From contig NZ_JANZKY010000016.1 in the NCBI RefSeq assembly GCF_025770765.1, forward strand, positions 62,001 to 126,000: 64,000 nucleotides of DNA, given 5' to 3'. Position numbers and translations under genes: made by a program. Positions 8,333-18,110 of this stretch are shown piece by piece. The notes beneath the pieces were generated by a model that saw only the letters and a program-made list of their open reading frames with translations, ran no database searches and was not told the DNA's origin. Source of the stretch: Propionivibrio soli (GTDB lineage: Bacteria > Pseudomonadota > Gammaproteobacteria > Burkholderiales > Rhodocyclaceae). The first letter of the stretch is position 1. The number at the start of each line of letters is the position of its first letter.

Positions 8333-11300
8333 GTGCCTCAAAATACGCCCGTTTCAGAGCCCGCCGTCCTCGATGCATTAGCCGCCCTCCAGCATGGACT
8401 GCGGCTGCCGATACCGAAGTTCAGAAACGGCGAGCGCACCCAACTCCCTCCATTCGCGGGGTCCGCCGACGCGCTGTACATCGCGCAAATGGCGGACTCT
8501 CTCGGTGGACACATGCTGGCCGTACTCACCGCCACCGCCGGCGATGCGCAACGGCTGCTCGACGAGATTCCCTGGTTCGCACCGGGTCTGCGCGTCCGTC
8601 AGCTCCCCGACTGGGAAACCCTGCCGTACGATAGCTTCTCGCCCCACCACGACCTCATCTCCGAGCGGCTCGCAACCCTCTACGCCGTCACGCGCGGCGA
8701 GTGCGACGTACTGCTCGTGCCGGCGTCGACGGCCATGTACCGGATGGCGCCGCCGGCCTACCTCGCGGCCTACACCTTTTTCCTCAAGAACGGCGAGACA
8801 CTGGACGCCGAGCGCTTTCGAGCGCAATTGACGCTCGCCGGGTATACGCATGTCACGCAGGTCGTTTCGCCGGGCGAGTACTCGATCCGCGGCGGACTCG
8901 TGGATTTGTTCCCGATGGGCTCGGCGCTGCCCTTCCGCCTCGATCTTTTCGGCGACGAAATCGAGAGTATCAAAACGTTCGACGTCGACACGCAGCGCAC
9001 GCTCTATCCCGTGCCGGAAATCCGGCTGTTGCCAGCACGGGAGTTTCCGCTCGACGACAAAGGACGGGCGCGCTTCCGGCAACGCTTCCGCGAGCGCTTC
9101 GAGGGCGACCCGGCAAAGTCCGGGATCTACAAGGACATCTCCGCCGGCATCCCATCGGCGGGTATCGAATACTGGTTGCCGCTCTTCTTCGAAGAAACGG
9201 CGACGCTGTTCGATTACTTGCCGCCGGAGACCGTGCTCTGTCTCCATAACGACGTACCGGAGGCGATTCGCGCCTTCTGGAACGACGCCCGATCACGCTA
9301 CGACATGCTCTCCGGGGAGCGCAGCCGGCCCTTGCTCTCCCCGGCCGAACTCTTTCTCGCGGAAGAACCGTTCTTCGTTGCCGCCAAGCCCTATACGCGG
9401 CTAGCCATCGGCGAAGGGGTCGGAGGAGCCACGGTGCCGATACCGGCGATCGCCGTCGACCGCCGCGCCGAAGATCCGTTGGCACGCTTGAAGAGCTTCA
9501 TCGATACCTTTGATGGGCGAATACTTCTTCTTGCCGAATCGGCGGGTCGCCGCGAAACACTGGCCGAGCTGTTTTCCGAGTATGGCGTCAAAGCCGCGCC
9601 CAGCGCCGACATCGGCGGATTCATCGCCAGCGACGCGAAAATCGCCCTGGGTGTCGGTCCGTTGCATCGCGGTTTCGTGTTCGGCAACTTGGCGTTCGTC
9701 ACCGAGGCCGAGCTGTATGCCGGTAGCCCGACCCGGCGCAGCCGCCAGGCGGCACAACGCAGAGCATCGCTCGACAATTGGCTGCGCGACCTTACCGAAC
9801 TCAAGATCGGCGACCCGGTCGTCCACGAACAGCATGGCATCGCCCGCTACCAGGGGCTCGTCCACCTCGATCTTGGCGAAGGCGATATGGAGTTTCTCGA
9901 ACTCCATTATGCAAACGAGGCCAAGCTTTACGTCCCGGTATCGCAGCTTCACGTCATCTCGCGCTATTCGGGCGCCGACCCTGAGGCCGCGCCGCTCCAT
10001 GCGCTGGGGAGCCAGCAATGGGAGAAGGCCAAGCGCAAAGCCGCGCTGCAGGCGCGCGACACCGCGGCCGAATTGCTCTCCCTGTACGCCATGCGCGCCG
10101 CGCGTGAGGGGCATTCTTTCCAGTTCAAAACGCACGATTACGAAGCATTCGCCGACGGCTTCGGCTTTGAGGAAACGCCCGACCAGGCGGCAGCGATCGA
10201 AGCCGTAATCAACGACATGAAGTCCGGCAAGCCGATGGACCGCCTTGTGTGCGGCGACGTCGGCTTCGGCAAGACCGAGGTTGCCTTGCGTGCGGCGTTC
10301 TGTGCCGTGGCCGGCGGCAAGCAGGTGGCAGTGCTGTGCCCGACGACGCTGCTTTGCGAACAACACTTTCAGACCTTCAGCGATCGCTTTGCGCAGATCG
10401 CGCATGTGTGGCCGGTGAGGATCGTCGAGTTGTCGCGTTTCAAGACGGGCAAGGAGACGACGCAGGCACTGAAGGAACTCGCCGAGGGCAAGGTCGACAT
10501 CGCGATCGGCACGCACAAGCTGCTGCAGAAGGATGTCGAATTCCCCCGCCTTGGGCTCGTCATCATCGATGAGGAACACCGTTTCGGCGTACGTCAGAAG
10601 GAGACGCTGAAGGCGCTACGCGCCGAGGTGGACGTGCTTACCCTGACGGCAACGCCGATCCCGCGCACGCTCGGCATGTCGCTCGAAGGCCTGCGCGACT
10701 TTTCAGTGATCGCTACGGCTCCGCAGAAGCGGCTGGCGATCAAGACCTTCGTTTCCGGGTACTCGGACGGCATTATCCGCGAGGCGCTGCTGCGCGAATT
10801 CAAGCGCGGCGGCCAGGTCTACTTCCTGCATAACGAAGTCGAGACCATCGAGAACATGCGTGACAAGCTCACCAAGTTGCTACCGGAGGCGCGCATCGTC
10901 GTCGGTCACGGCCAGATGAGCGAACGGGAGCTCGAGCGCGTGATGCGTGACTTCACGCAGCAGCGCGCCAACTTGCTGTTATGTACGACGATCATCGAAA
11001 CCGGCATCGACAATCCGCACGCCAACACCATCGTCATCAACCGCGCCGACAAGTTCGGTCTTGCGCAGTTGCATCAGCTGCGCGGGCGCGTCGGGCGTTC
11101 GCACCACCAGGCCTACGCCTATCTCCTGACGCCGGGCGGTACCGAAGCCACCGCCGGCCTGAGCAAGCAGGCTCGCCAACGTCTCGATGCCATCCAAATG
11201 ATGGATGAACTCGGGGCCGGCTTCTACCTCGCCATGCACGATCTCGAGATTCGTGGCGCCGGGGAAGTGCTCGGAGAAAACCAGTCGGGCGAGATGCAGG

Positions 11301-11827
11301 AAGTCGGCTTCAACCTCTATACCGAGATGCTCAACCGCGCCGTCTCCGCCCTGAAGCAGGGCAAGGAACCGGACCTCACGCAGCCGCTCGGCATTGCCAC
11401 GGAAATCAATCTGCACATCCCGGCTCTGCTTCCCGACGCCTACGTGCCGGATGTGCACGAGCGGCTGACGCTCTACAAGCGTCTCGCCAATAGCGAGACG
11501 ATGGACGACATCGCCGCGATGCAAGAGGAATTCGTCGACCGTTTCGGCGACCTGCCGCCGCAGGCGCAATCGCTGCTCGAGAGCCACCGTCTGCGCCTGC
11601 TCTGCAAGCCGCTCGGCATCGTCAAGATCGACGCCGGCCTTGAGAATATTCACCTACAGTTCGAACCGAATCCGCCGATCGAGCCGATCCGCATCATCAA
11701 CCTAATTCAGAAAAACCGGAACTACCGGCTGGCTGGGCAAGATAAGCTCTCGCTCAAACGGCCCACCGCTACGTTGGCCGACCGGGTGGCGGCCATCAAG
11801 GATCTGATGCGCCAGCTAAAGGGATGA
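8333..11827 (+). CDS. mfd: Transcription-repair coupling factor
   Basis: 1164 aa, the usual length for Mfd. It removes RNA polymerase stalled at DNA lesions and recruits UvrA. Domains in order: UvrB-like N-terminal region; the RNA-polymerase-interaction (CarD-like) domain at about 480-560 ('IGDPVVHEQHGIARYQGL'); a RecG-like helicase with Walker A 'GDVGFGKT' (641-648) and DEEH (746-749), then 'GRVGRSHHQAYAYLL'; and the C-terminal TRCF domain. The GTG at 8333 follows a TATAAT. It stands alone between the AmmeMemoRadiSam operon and aroG. Confidence 0.97.
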   Translation: MPQNTPVSEPAVLDALAALQHGLRLPIPKFRNGERTQLPPFAGSADALYIAQMADSLGGHMLAVLTATAGDAQRLLDEIPWFAPGLRVRQLPDWETLPYDSFSPHHDLISERLATLYAVTRGECDVLLVPASTAMYRMAPPAYLAAYTFFLKNGETLDAERFRAQLTLAGYTHVTQVVSPGEYSIRGGLVDLFPMGSALPFRLDLFGDEIESIKTFDVDTQRTLYPVPEIRLLPAREFPLDDKGRARFRQRFRERFEGDPAKSGIYKDISAGIPSAGIEYWLPLFFEETATLFDYLPPETVLCLHNDVPEAIRAFWNDARSRYDMLSGERSRPLLSPAELFLAEEPFFVAAKPYTRLAIGEGVGGATVPIPAIAVDRRAEDPLARLKSFIDTFDGRILLLAESAGRRETLAELFSEYGVKAAPSADIGGFIASDAKIALGVGPLHRGFVFGNLAFVTEAELYAGSPTRRSRQAAQRRASLDNWLRDLTELKIGDPVVHEQHGIARYQGLVHLDLGEGDMEFLELHYANEAKLYVPVSQLHVISRYSGADPEAAPLHALGSQQWEKAKRKAALQARDTAAELLSLYAMRAAREGHSFQFKTHDYEAFADGFGFEETPDQAAAIEAVINDMKSGKPMDRLVCGDVGFGKTEVALRAAFCAVAGGKQVAVLCPTTLLCEQHFQTFSDRFAQIAHVWPVRIVELSRFKTGKETTQALKELAEGKVDIAIGTHKLLQKDVEFPRLGLVIIDEEHRFGVRQKETLKALRAEVDVLTLTATPIPRTLGMSLEGLRDFSVIATAPQKRLAIKTFVSGYSDGIIREALLREFKRGGQVYFLHNEVETIENMRDKLTKLLPEARIVVGHGQMSERELERVMRDFTQQRANLLLCTTIIETGIDNPHANTIVINRADKFGLAQLHQLRGRVGRSHHQAYAYLLTPGGTEATAGLSKQARQRLDAIQMMDELGAGFYLAMHDLEIRGAGEVLGENQSGEMQEVGFNLYTEMLNRAVSALKQGKEPDLTQPLGIATEINLHIPALLPDAYVPDVHERLTLYKRLANSETMDDIAAMQEEFVDRFGDLPPQAQSLLESHRLRLLCKPLGIVKIDAGLENIHLQFEPNPPIEPIRIINLIQKNRNYRLAGQDKLSLKRPTATLADRVAAIKDLMRQLKG

Positions 11828-11975
11828 CCCGCGCTCAAGCGGCCCTTGCCGTCGCTTTCCGCAGCATGTCCTTTGTTCCCACATCGCCCGCCGCACTCAA
11901 CCACGGCGAGCGATGTAAAATCGTTTTCCTTCCACTGCCGACGACAGTCGGCCCCGCACTTTTCGAGGTTGACGC

Positions 11976-13073
11976 ATGAACCATCCGGACAAGACGAACC
12001 TGGCCACACCCGATATCGAAAACGTCAACGTCATCGATTTCGAAGTGATGCCATCGCCGGAGGAAATCCACGAACGCGTTCCATTGACGTCCGAGGCCAC
12101 CCGTACGGTGATGGCGGCACGCGAGACCCTGCGCAACATTCTAGACCGCCGGGACAACCGGCTCTTCGTCGTTCTGGGCCCCTGCTCGATCCACGACCCG
12201 GTGGCCGGCCTCGATTATGCGCGACGTTTGAAGAAGCTCGCGGAACAGGTCAGCGATACGCTCTTCCTCGTCATGCGCGTCTACTTCGAAAAGCCGCGCA
12301 CGACAACGGGATGGAAGGGGTTTATCAACGATCCGGACATGGACGATTCGTTCCGCATCGACAAGGGCATGCAACAGGCGCGGCGCTTCCTGCGCGACGT
12401 GGCCGAACTCGGACTAGCCGCAGGCACCGAGGCCCTGGACCCCATCTCGCCGCAGTACCTGGGTGACCTGATCGCGTGGACCGCGATCGGTGCACGCACG
12501 ACCGAATCGCAAACGCACCGGGAGATTTCGTCGGGACTCTCGACGCCGGTCGGCTTCAAGAACGGCACCAACGGTGACGTCGCGATCGCCATCAACGCGA
12601 TTCTTTCGGCATCGCAACCGCACAGTTTCCTCGGCATCAACGGCCAGGGACACAGCGCCATCGTGCGCACGCGCGGCAACCGCTATGGACATCTCGTGCT
12701 GCGCGGCGGGGATGGACGGCCCAACTACGACACGGTAAGCGTCCAGATGGCCGAGCAGGCGCTGCGCAAAGCCGGGCTGACGCCGAACATCGTCGTCGAT
12801 TGTTCGCACGCCAACAGTTACAAGAACCCCGAACTGCAGCCCCTCGTGATGGCTGACGTGGTCAACCAGGTGCGCTTCGGTAACCGCTCGCTGATCGGCA
12901 TGATGATCGAATCGAACATCGTCGCCGGCAATCAAGCGATTCCGCAAGACCGCTCCCAGCTCAAATACGGCTGTTCGGTGACCGACGCTTGCATCGACTG
13001 GGATTCGACCGAAGCGATGATACGCAATGCGGCCGAGATCCTGCGCGCGGTCTTGCCGACACGGAACGCGTAA
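11976..13073 (+). CDS. aroG: 3-deoxy-7-phosphoheptulonate synthase (class I, AroFGH type)
   Basis: 365 aa. It condenses PEP and erythrose-4-phosphate, the first committed step of aromatic amino-acid synthesis. Family signatures are 'LFVVLGPCSIHDPVAG', 'RVYFEKPRTTTGWKG', 'GTEALDPISPQY', 'GFKNGTNGD' and 'VVDCSHANS'. The ATG at 11976 is preceded by a GAGG-type ribosome site. Which aromatic amino acid inhibits it cannot be told from the sequence, so the symbol marks the family only. A TAAAAT hexamer at about 11915 could be part of its promoter. Confidence 0.94.
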   Translation: MNHPDKTNLATPDIENVNVIDFEVMPSPEEIHERVPLTSEATRTVMAARETLRNILDRRDNRLFVVLGPCSIHDPVAGLDYARRLKKLAEQVSDTLFLVMRVYFEKPRTTTGWKGFINDPDMDDSFRIDKGMQQARRFLRDVAELGLAAGTEALDPISPQYLGDLIAWTAIGARTTESQTHREISSGLSTPVGFKNGTNGDVAIAINAILSASQPHSFLGINGQGHSAIVRTRGNRYGHLVLRGGDGRPNYDTVSVQMAEQALRKAGLTPNIVVDCSHANSYKNPELQPLVMADVVNQVRFGNRSLIGMMIESNIVAGNQAIPQDRSQLKYGCSVTDACIDWDSTEAMIRNAAEILRAVLPTRNA

Positions 13074-13135
13074 GAGTCACGGGCGGTCTGCCGTAGCTCG
13101 ATAATCGATTATCACAACACTGCAAGGAGACTCGC

Positions 13136-14377
13136 TTGACTGCCGCCACCCCTCTGATCCGCCCCTTCACCGGCCTGCGGCCTCGTCCAGAACACGCGAA
13201 CGCCGTCGCTGCTCCGCCCTACGATGTGCTCTCCAGCGACGAAGCGCGGCAGCGCGCCGCCGGCAAACCGTATTCTTTCCTGCATATTTCCAAGGCGGAA
13301 ATCGACCTGCCGCCCGATGTCGACCATTACTCGCCCGAGGTGTACGCCAAATCGGCCGAGAACCTGAAAAAGATGATCGCCGGCGGTATCCTTATTCGCG
13401 ATGCGAAGCCGTGCTATTACGCGTACCGTCTCGTCATGGGATCGCATACGCAGACCGGCCTGATCGCTGCCGCGTCGGTTGCCGCCTACGACGCCAACCG
13501 CATTCGCAAACACGAATTCACCCGCCCGGATAAGGAAGACGACCGTGTGCGCCAGATCGAGGCGCTGAATGCGCAAACGGGCCCGGTCCTGCTCGCTCAT
13601 CCCGATAGCGACGAGGCGGAGCGCTTGATCGCCGCGGCCACGGCCGGCGAACCGATTGCCGATGTCACGGCCGACGACGGTATCCGACACACCGTGTGGC
13701 TGATCGACGACGCGACGAGTATCGATCGCATCAGTGTCGTGATCGGCGCCATGCCCAGCCTGTACATCGCTGACGGGCATCACCGCTCTGCCGCGGCCTC
13801 GCGGGTCGCTGCCGCCCGGCGCGGCAAAGGACGCCCGGACTCCGCGGAGTACTTCCTGGCCGTCATCTTCCCCGCCCGGCAAATGCGGATCATGGACTAC
13901 AACCGGGTCGTCCGCGATCTCAATGGCCATAGCGTCGACTCCTTCCTCAAGGCCGTCGCCGAACGTTGCACCGTGACGCCGGCGGCGGATGCGGTCAGGC
14001 CCGAGCGAACGGGCACCTTCGGCATGTATCTCGACAAGCGCTGGTACCACCTAGCGATCCGGCCGGAACTCGTGCCAGCGCAAGACCCGGTACGCCGGCT
14101 TGATGTCTCGGTCCTCTCCGAACAGGTCCTTGGACCTGTCCTCGGCATCGCCGACCTGCGCCGCGATACGCGGATCGACTTCGTGGGCGGTATTCGCGGT
14201 CTCACCGAGCTCGAACGGCGTGTGAACAGCGGCGAGATGGCCGTCGCTTTCGCCATGTTCCCGACGCAAATGTCAGAGCTGATGTCGGTCGCCGACGCCG
14301 GGGAAGTCATGCCGCCGAAGTCGACCTGGTTCGAGCCGAAACTCGCCGACGGCATGGCTTCGCACGTACTCGACTGA
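13136..14377 (+). CDS. DUF1015 family protein
   Basis: 413 aa and matching DUF1015 throughout: the N-terminal 'IRPFTGLRPRPE' and 'APPYDVLSSDEAR', the mid-protein 'HEFTRPDKEDDR', and the signature 'LYIADGHHRSAAA'. The start is a TTG at 13136 after AGGAGA; no upstream ATG is in frame with a ribosome site. The GHHR motif resembles that of Spo0J/ParB-like nuclease-fold proteins, but the biochemical role of DUF1015 is not settled. It ends just before a strong terminator at 14431. Confidence 0.88.
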   Translation: MTAATPLIRPFTGLRPRPEHANAVAAPPYDVLSSDEARQRAAGKPYSFLHISKAEIDLPPDVDHYSPEVYAKSAENLKKMIAGGILIRDAKPCYYAYRLVMGSHTQTGLIAAASVAAYDANRIRKHEFTRPDKEDDRVRQIEALNAQTGPVLLAHPDSDEAERLIAAATAGEPIADVTADDGIRHTVWLIDDATSIDRISVVIGAMPSLYIADGHHRSAAASRVAAARRGKGRPDSAEYFLAVIFPARQMRIMDYNRVVRDLNGHSVDSFLKAVAERCTVTPAADAVRPERTGTFGMYLDKRWYHLAIRPELVPAQDPVRRLDVSVLSEQVLGPVLGIADLRRDTRIDFVGGIRGLTELERRVNSGEMAVAFAMFPTQMSELMSVADAGEVMPPKSTWFEPKLADGMASHVLD

Positions 14378-14430
14378 TCCTCGTTTTCTCAGGACGCTTC
14401 GGCGCCCTGCTCGATGCCGCGCCCACGCAG

Positions 14431-14460
14431 AACACCGCGCCGGCGCGGTGTTTGTATTTG
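14431..14460 (+). terminator. Strong intrinsic terminator after the DUF1015 gene
   Basis: A perfect 22-bp palindrome (14431-14452, arms AACACCGCGCC and GGCGCGGTGTT) is followed by a T-rich tail, tttgtattt. Confidence 0.75.
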
Positions 14461-14591
14461 CGGTGGCTGTCCTGAATTCGGCAGAACTTTGCCCCATCCG
14501 CTCGGTCGATGTTGGTTGCCAACCCATTCGCCGACGCACGACGCCCCTTGCTACGCGAGGCCCTTCCCGAACCGCGCGTGCGATCCTTACT

Positions 14592-15236
14592 ATGCAAAAA
14601 GAGGCTACACGCGAAGTTCTGCGCCGTTACACCGACCTCCCGGCGTTGCTCTACATGCTGCGCCACAAAAAGCTGACCCTCGTCGATCCCAAGGACTGGG
14701 ACGATACCAACGACTCCTACTATCTGCTCACGTACAAGGAGAAGCGGCAGTTGAAGTCTGTCCTCGCCTTGTGCCTGACCGAGTCCGAAGAGACCTACCA
14801 TCACTGGCGCATCTTTGCGCCCGGGTCCGCGGGCGTCTGCGTGCATTTCGATCGCCCATCGCTCATCAAGGCGCTGGGCAGGGTGCGTGGCATCACGGTG
14901 CGTGCCGTCGATTATCAGAAGGTGCATGAGGCACGCCGGCGTCCGCGCCCCCCGAGGATCGACGAGCTGCCGTTTCTCAAGCGCGCCGGTTTCGTCGCCG
15001 AAGCCGAATACCGGGCCATCTATGCTTCTGAGGAACGCGAAGCTTCCTATCTCGACGTCCCGATTGCGATCGATTCCATTCTCAAGGTCACGTTGAGCCC
15101 CTGGCTCAATCGACGCCTGTCGACGTCTGTGCGCGAGGCGATCGCGGCCATTCCCGGGTGCGAGGATTTGACGGTCGTCCGCTCGACGATCGTCGGCAAT
15201 GTGGAATGGAAAAAGCTCGGCGATGAGGCAACATAG
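14592..15236 (+). CDS. DUF2971 domain protein
   Basis: 214 aa from the ATG at 14592. The open frame runs further upstream, but there it crosses the terminator and lacks family similarity. The pattern 'YTDLPALLYMLRHKKLTL', 'WDDTNDSYYL', 'HHWRIFAPGSAGVCVHFD' and a C-terminal 'FVAEAEYRAIY' fits DUF2971. The function is unknown; such genes are often accessory and are sometimes found near defence loci. It stands alone after a terminator, without an obvious ribosome site, so it may have arrived independently of its neighbours. Confidence 0.65.
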   Translation: MQKEATREVLRRYTDLPALLYMLRHKKLTLVDPKDWDDTNDSYYLLTYKEKRQLKSVLALCLTESEETYHHWRIFAPGSAGVCVHFDRPSLIKALGRVRGITVRAVDYQKVHEARRRPRPPRIDELPFLKRAGFVAEAEYRAIYASEEREASYLDVPIAIDSILKVTLSPWLNRRLSTSVREAIAAIPGCEDLTVVRSTIVGNVEWKKLGDEAT

Positions 15237-15570
15237 GCGGCTCGCCGAGAAGACGTCCACAACCTCCCGGCAGTGTTTCCCTCCGCCACATGCTTGGAAG
15301 GAGTACGGTAAGTCGATGCCCCCCTATCGAGAGATCGGCCGAAATCCTAGCGACGATCTGCGGCTGAATGCACTTTGCCGCGCGCATCGCTAGCGACCAG
15401 TTCGCCGTCGGTACCGCCAGCCTGCTCCTGATTGGTTGGACCACGAACGCCTGATCATCCCTACGCCACTGATGTTGAACTTGCGGTGTAGACTGCGCGT
15501 TTTTCCATCCCACTTCTCCATCCCACCTTGGCGTCAGTTGCAGCCAAGGCCGCTAACGACGAGCAAGCAA
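15237..15570. other. Intergenic region, no gene seen
   Basis: 334 bp between the DUF2971 gene and the carbonic-anhydrase gene. I see no credible ORF, RNA gene or repeat. The promoter of the downstream gene should be here, but no well-spaced -35/-10 pair stands out; TTGAAC (15475-15480) and TAGACT (15489-15494) are too close together. Confidence 0.5.
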
Positions 15571-16122
15571 ATGGCGCTATCCCCCTTTCGTTCCGTCATG
15601 CCCCGTTTAGGCGACGGGGTTTTTGTCCATACGTCGGCGCAGGTCATCGGCGAGGTTGAGATCGGCGACGACAGTTCGGTTTGGTGCAACGCGGTGCTGC
15701 GCGGCGACGTCAATCACATTACGGTCGGGCGCTGTACGAACATTCAGGACCTCACCATGGGCCACGTGACGCACAAGAGCCCGAAGAAGCCCGCTGGATC
15801 ACCGCTCGTCATCGGCAACTACGTGACCATCGGTCATTCGGTCGTCCTGCATGGATGCTCGATCGGGGACGAGTGTCTGGTCGGGATGGGATCGATCATC
15901 ATGGACGACGTTGTCGTCGAAGACCACGTGATGATCGGCGCGGGAACGCTCGTACCGCCGGGCAAGCGCCTTGAAAGCGGCTTTCTGTACGTGGGGCAGC
16001 CCGCTCAGCCGCTGCGCCCGCTGACGGAGGCCGAACGCGCCTTTCTGCGCTACTCGGCCGAGCACTATGTGACGCTCAAGAAAGCCTATCTCGAAGCCGA
16101 CGCCGACGACGTTTTGCCCTAA
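15571..16122 (+). CDS. Gamma-class carbonic anhydrase-like hexapeptide protein
   Basis: 183 aa, a left-handed beta-helix built from hexapeptide repeats (such as 'IGEVEIGDDSSVWCNAVLRG' and later strands). The three metal-ligand histidine contexts of gamma carbonic anhydrases are present: 'TMGHVTHKS' and the two His in 'IGHSVVLHGCSIG'. The C-terminal alpha helix ('ERAFLRYSAEHYVTLKKAY') matches the YrdA/PaaY-like group. Expected role is CO2 hydration or a related zinc-dependent reaction as a cytosolic trimer. The open frame extends to 15436, but homology begins at the ATG at 15571. Confidence 0.88.
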   Translation: MALSPFRSVMPRLGDGVFVHTSAQVIGEVEIGDDSSVWCNAVLRGDVNHITVGRCTNIQDLTMGHVTHKSPKKPAGSPLVIGNYVTIGHSVVLHGCSIGDECLVGMGSIIMDDVVVEDHVMIGAGTLVPPGKRLESGFLYVGQPAQPLRPLTEAERAFLRYSAEHYVTLKKAYLEADADDVLP

Positions 16123-16151
16123 AACGTCTAGAGCATCACAAGGAGATGCGA

Positions 16152-16556
16152 ATGAGTCACCCCTTCGACGAGAAGGTTGCAGCCGAACTTTGGGCTACCG
16201 TACGCGCCATGAACGACGCTTGGACCAAAGGCGATCCGGATCGTCTTCGCGACTATTTCCACGACGCCATGGTGGCCGTGACGCCCGTCGACCGGAACCG
16301 GCTCGAGGGCGGTGAGGCGTGCGTAGCCGGCTGGAAAAGATTCTGCGACGCGGCGCGCATTCACTACTGGCGGGAAATCGAGCCGTCGATCCAGATCTAT
16401 GAGGACGCCGCCGTCGTCACCTATTACTTTGATATGTCGTTCGATATGGGCGGCAAGACGGTTCATAGCGAAGGGCGCGAGATGTACTTTTTCGTCCGGG
16501 AGAACGGTCGGTGGTGGGCCGTGGCCAACCAGTTCTCGCCCTACCCGGCAAAGTAA
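16152..16556 (+). CDS. NTF2-like (SnoaL/DUF4440-type) small protein
   Basis: 134 aa with the cone-shaped NTF2-like pattern: an N-terminal helix, 'WTKGDPDRLRDYFHDAMVAV', then strands ending 'GREMYFFVRENGRWWAVANQ'. The ATG at 16152 is chosen over 16146 because AAGGAG (16140-16145) abuts the earlier codon and is correctly spaced from the later one. The family includes enzymes and ligand-binding proteins, so no substrate is assigned. It lies 29 nt after the carbonic-anhydrase gene and probably shares its transcript. Confidence 0.75.
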   Translation: MSHPFDEKVAAELWATVRAMNDAWTKGDPDRLRDYFHDAMVAVTPVDRNRLEGGEACVAGWKRFCDAARIHYWREIEPSIQIYEDAAVVTYYFDMSFDMGGKTVHSEGREMYFFVRENGRWWAVANQFSPYPAK

Positions 16557-16684
16557 GGGCGAAGCAACTCCGTTCGATCCGCGATAGAGAAATCGGAGTA
16601 TCCTCCCGCAACACTCGGCGACCGCCCCGTGCGGCGCCCATTTCTATTCGAAACGCGGCGTCTGCCGCCAATGGGGGGAAACGA

Positions 16685-18043
16685 ATGGCATCAACAGCCC
16701 GTGACGGCTTTACCAGCACCTTCGGCGTCTTTCTTGCCACCGTGGGTTCCGCGGTCGGACTCGGCAACATCTGGAAATTCCCCTCCCTCACCGGCACTAA
16801 CGGCGGCGCGGGGTTTCTCTTGGTTTATCTGCTCGCCACGCTGCTCGTCGGCCTGCCGGTGATGATCGTCGAGACAATGCTCGGGCGCGCGGCGCGCGCC
16901 AACGCGATCACGACCTTCGAACGCGAGGCCCCGAAAGGGCAATGGTGGTGGAAATCGATCGGCTGGATGGGCTTTGCCGCCGCCTTGTTCATCCTCGCCT
17001 TCTACTCCGACGTCGCAGGCTGGGTGTACGCCTACGTATTCAAGGCCGCATTCGGAGAGTTGACGACGACCGACCCGAAGGCGGCCGCGAGCATTTTCGG
17101 CGGCCTTGTGTCGAGCCCCGGTACCTCGGTGTTCTGGCAAGCGGTGGTGCTCGTGGTGACTGGGGCCATCATCATGCTCGGCGTCGCGCGCGGCATCGAA
17201 GCCGTCGCACGCAAACTGATGCCCCTGCTCTTCCTGCTTCTCCTCGTGCTCTGCGTGCGCAGCCTGACGCTGCCCGGCTCGGCCGAAGGACTCGCCTTCC
17301 TGTTCAGGCCGGATTTCTCGAAAATCACCCCCGGCGTCATCCTCACGGCACTCGGCCTCGCCTTCTTCAAATTGTCGGTCGGCATGGGGACGATGCTCAC
17401 CTACGGCAGCTACTTCCGCGAAAACCAGAACATTCCCGGAACGACGGCTCGCGTCATGCTCGCCGACCTGTCGATCTCACTCCTGGCCGGGATTGCGATC
17501 TTCCCGGCCGTGTTCGCTTTCGGCTTCGAGCCCGCGTCCGGCCCATCGCTCGTCTTCATGACGATTCCCGCCGTATTCACCTCGATGCCCGGCGGCACGC
17601 TGTTCATGACCATCTTTTTCTTCCTGACGGCGATCGCCAGCGTCGGTGCCATGCTTTCACTGCTCGAGGTACCGGTAGCGATCCTCGCCGAACGTTATGG
17701 ATTCGGCCGCAAGCAGGCCGCCTTATGCACGATTCTCGCGGTAGCCGTGTTCGGTATCCCGGCCGCGCTTTCGAACAGCGTCACCGCCGACCTGAAGCTG
17801 TTCGGCCTCAATCCGTTCGACCTCTTCGATTTCCTGAGTTCGAACGTGCTGCTTCCGCTCGGCGGCATCCTCATCTGTCTTTTCGTCGGCTGGATATACG
17901 GGCTGCCGCAACTCCGCGATCAGTTGAGCAACCACGGCGACCTCTCCAATGCCCCGGTGATCAACGCGGTTTTCTTCCTCGTCCGCTACGTCACGCCGCT
18001 TTCCATCGCCGTCGTCCTGCTGCATGGTTTGAAGGTCTTCTGA
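16685..18043 (+). CDS. Sodium-dependent transporter, NSS/SNF family
   Basis: 452 aa with about 11-12 hydrophobic helices. The first helix carries the NSS signature with its unwound Na+/substrate site ('GSAVGLGNIWKFPSLTGTNG'), and TM6-like 'KLSVGMGTMLTYGSYF' follows. It should import an amino acid or related solute with Na+ across the inner membrane. The ATG at 16685 follows a purine-rich gggggaaa site; the frame is open further upstream without support. The substrate is not predictable. The minus strand shows only shadow ORFs. Confidence 0.9.
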   Translation: MASTARDGFTSTFGVFLATVGSAVGLGNIWKFPSLTGTNGGAGFLLVYLLATLLVGLPVMIVETMLGRAARANAITTFEREAPKGQWWWKSIGWMGFAAALFILAFYSDVAGWVYAYVFKAAFGELTTTDPKAAASIFGGLVSSPGTSVFWQAVVLVVTGAIIMLGVARGIEAVARKLMPLLFLLLLVLCVRSLTLPGSAEGLAFLFRPDFSKITPGVILTALGLAFFKLSVGMGTMLTYGSYFRENQNIPGTTARVMLADLSISLLAGIAIFPAVFAFGFEPASGPSLVFMTIPAVFTSMPGGTLFMTIFFFLTAIASVGAMLSLLEVPVAILAERYGFGRKQAALCTILAVAVFGIPAALSNSVTADLKLFGLNPFDLFDFLSSNVLLPLGGILICLFVGWIYGLPQLRDQLSNHGDLSNAPVINAVFFLVRYVTPLSIAVVLLHGLKVF

Positions 18044-18110
18044 AGCGGCGAAATCGTCCCGACGGCGCGGCAGTTTTTGCCGCTTGCCGGCGGGGCCGAC
18101 GGGTACTGAA

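Noticed and set aside
18067-18083. GCGGCA/TGCCGC hairpin after the NSS transporter as a terminator
   Set aside because: The stem is 6 bp and no T-run follows; it could equally be part of the next leader.
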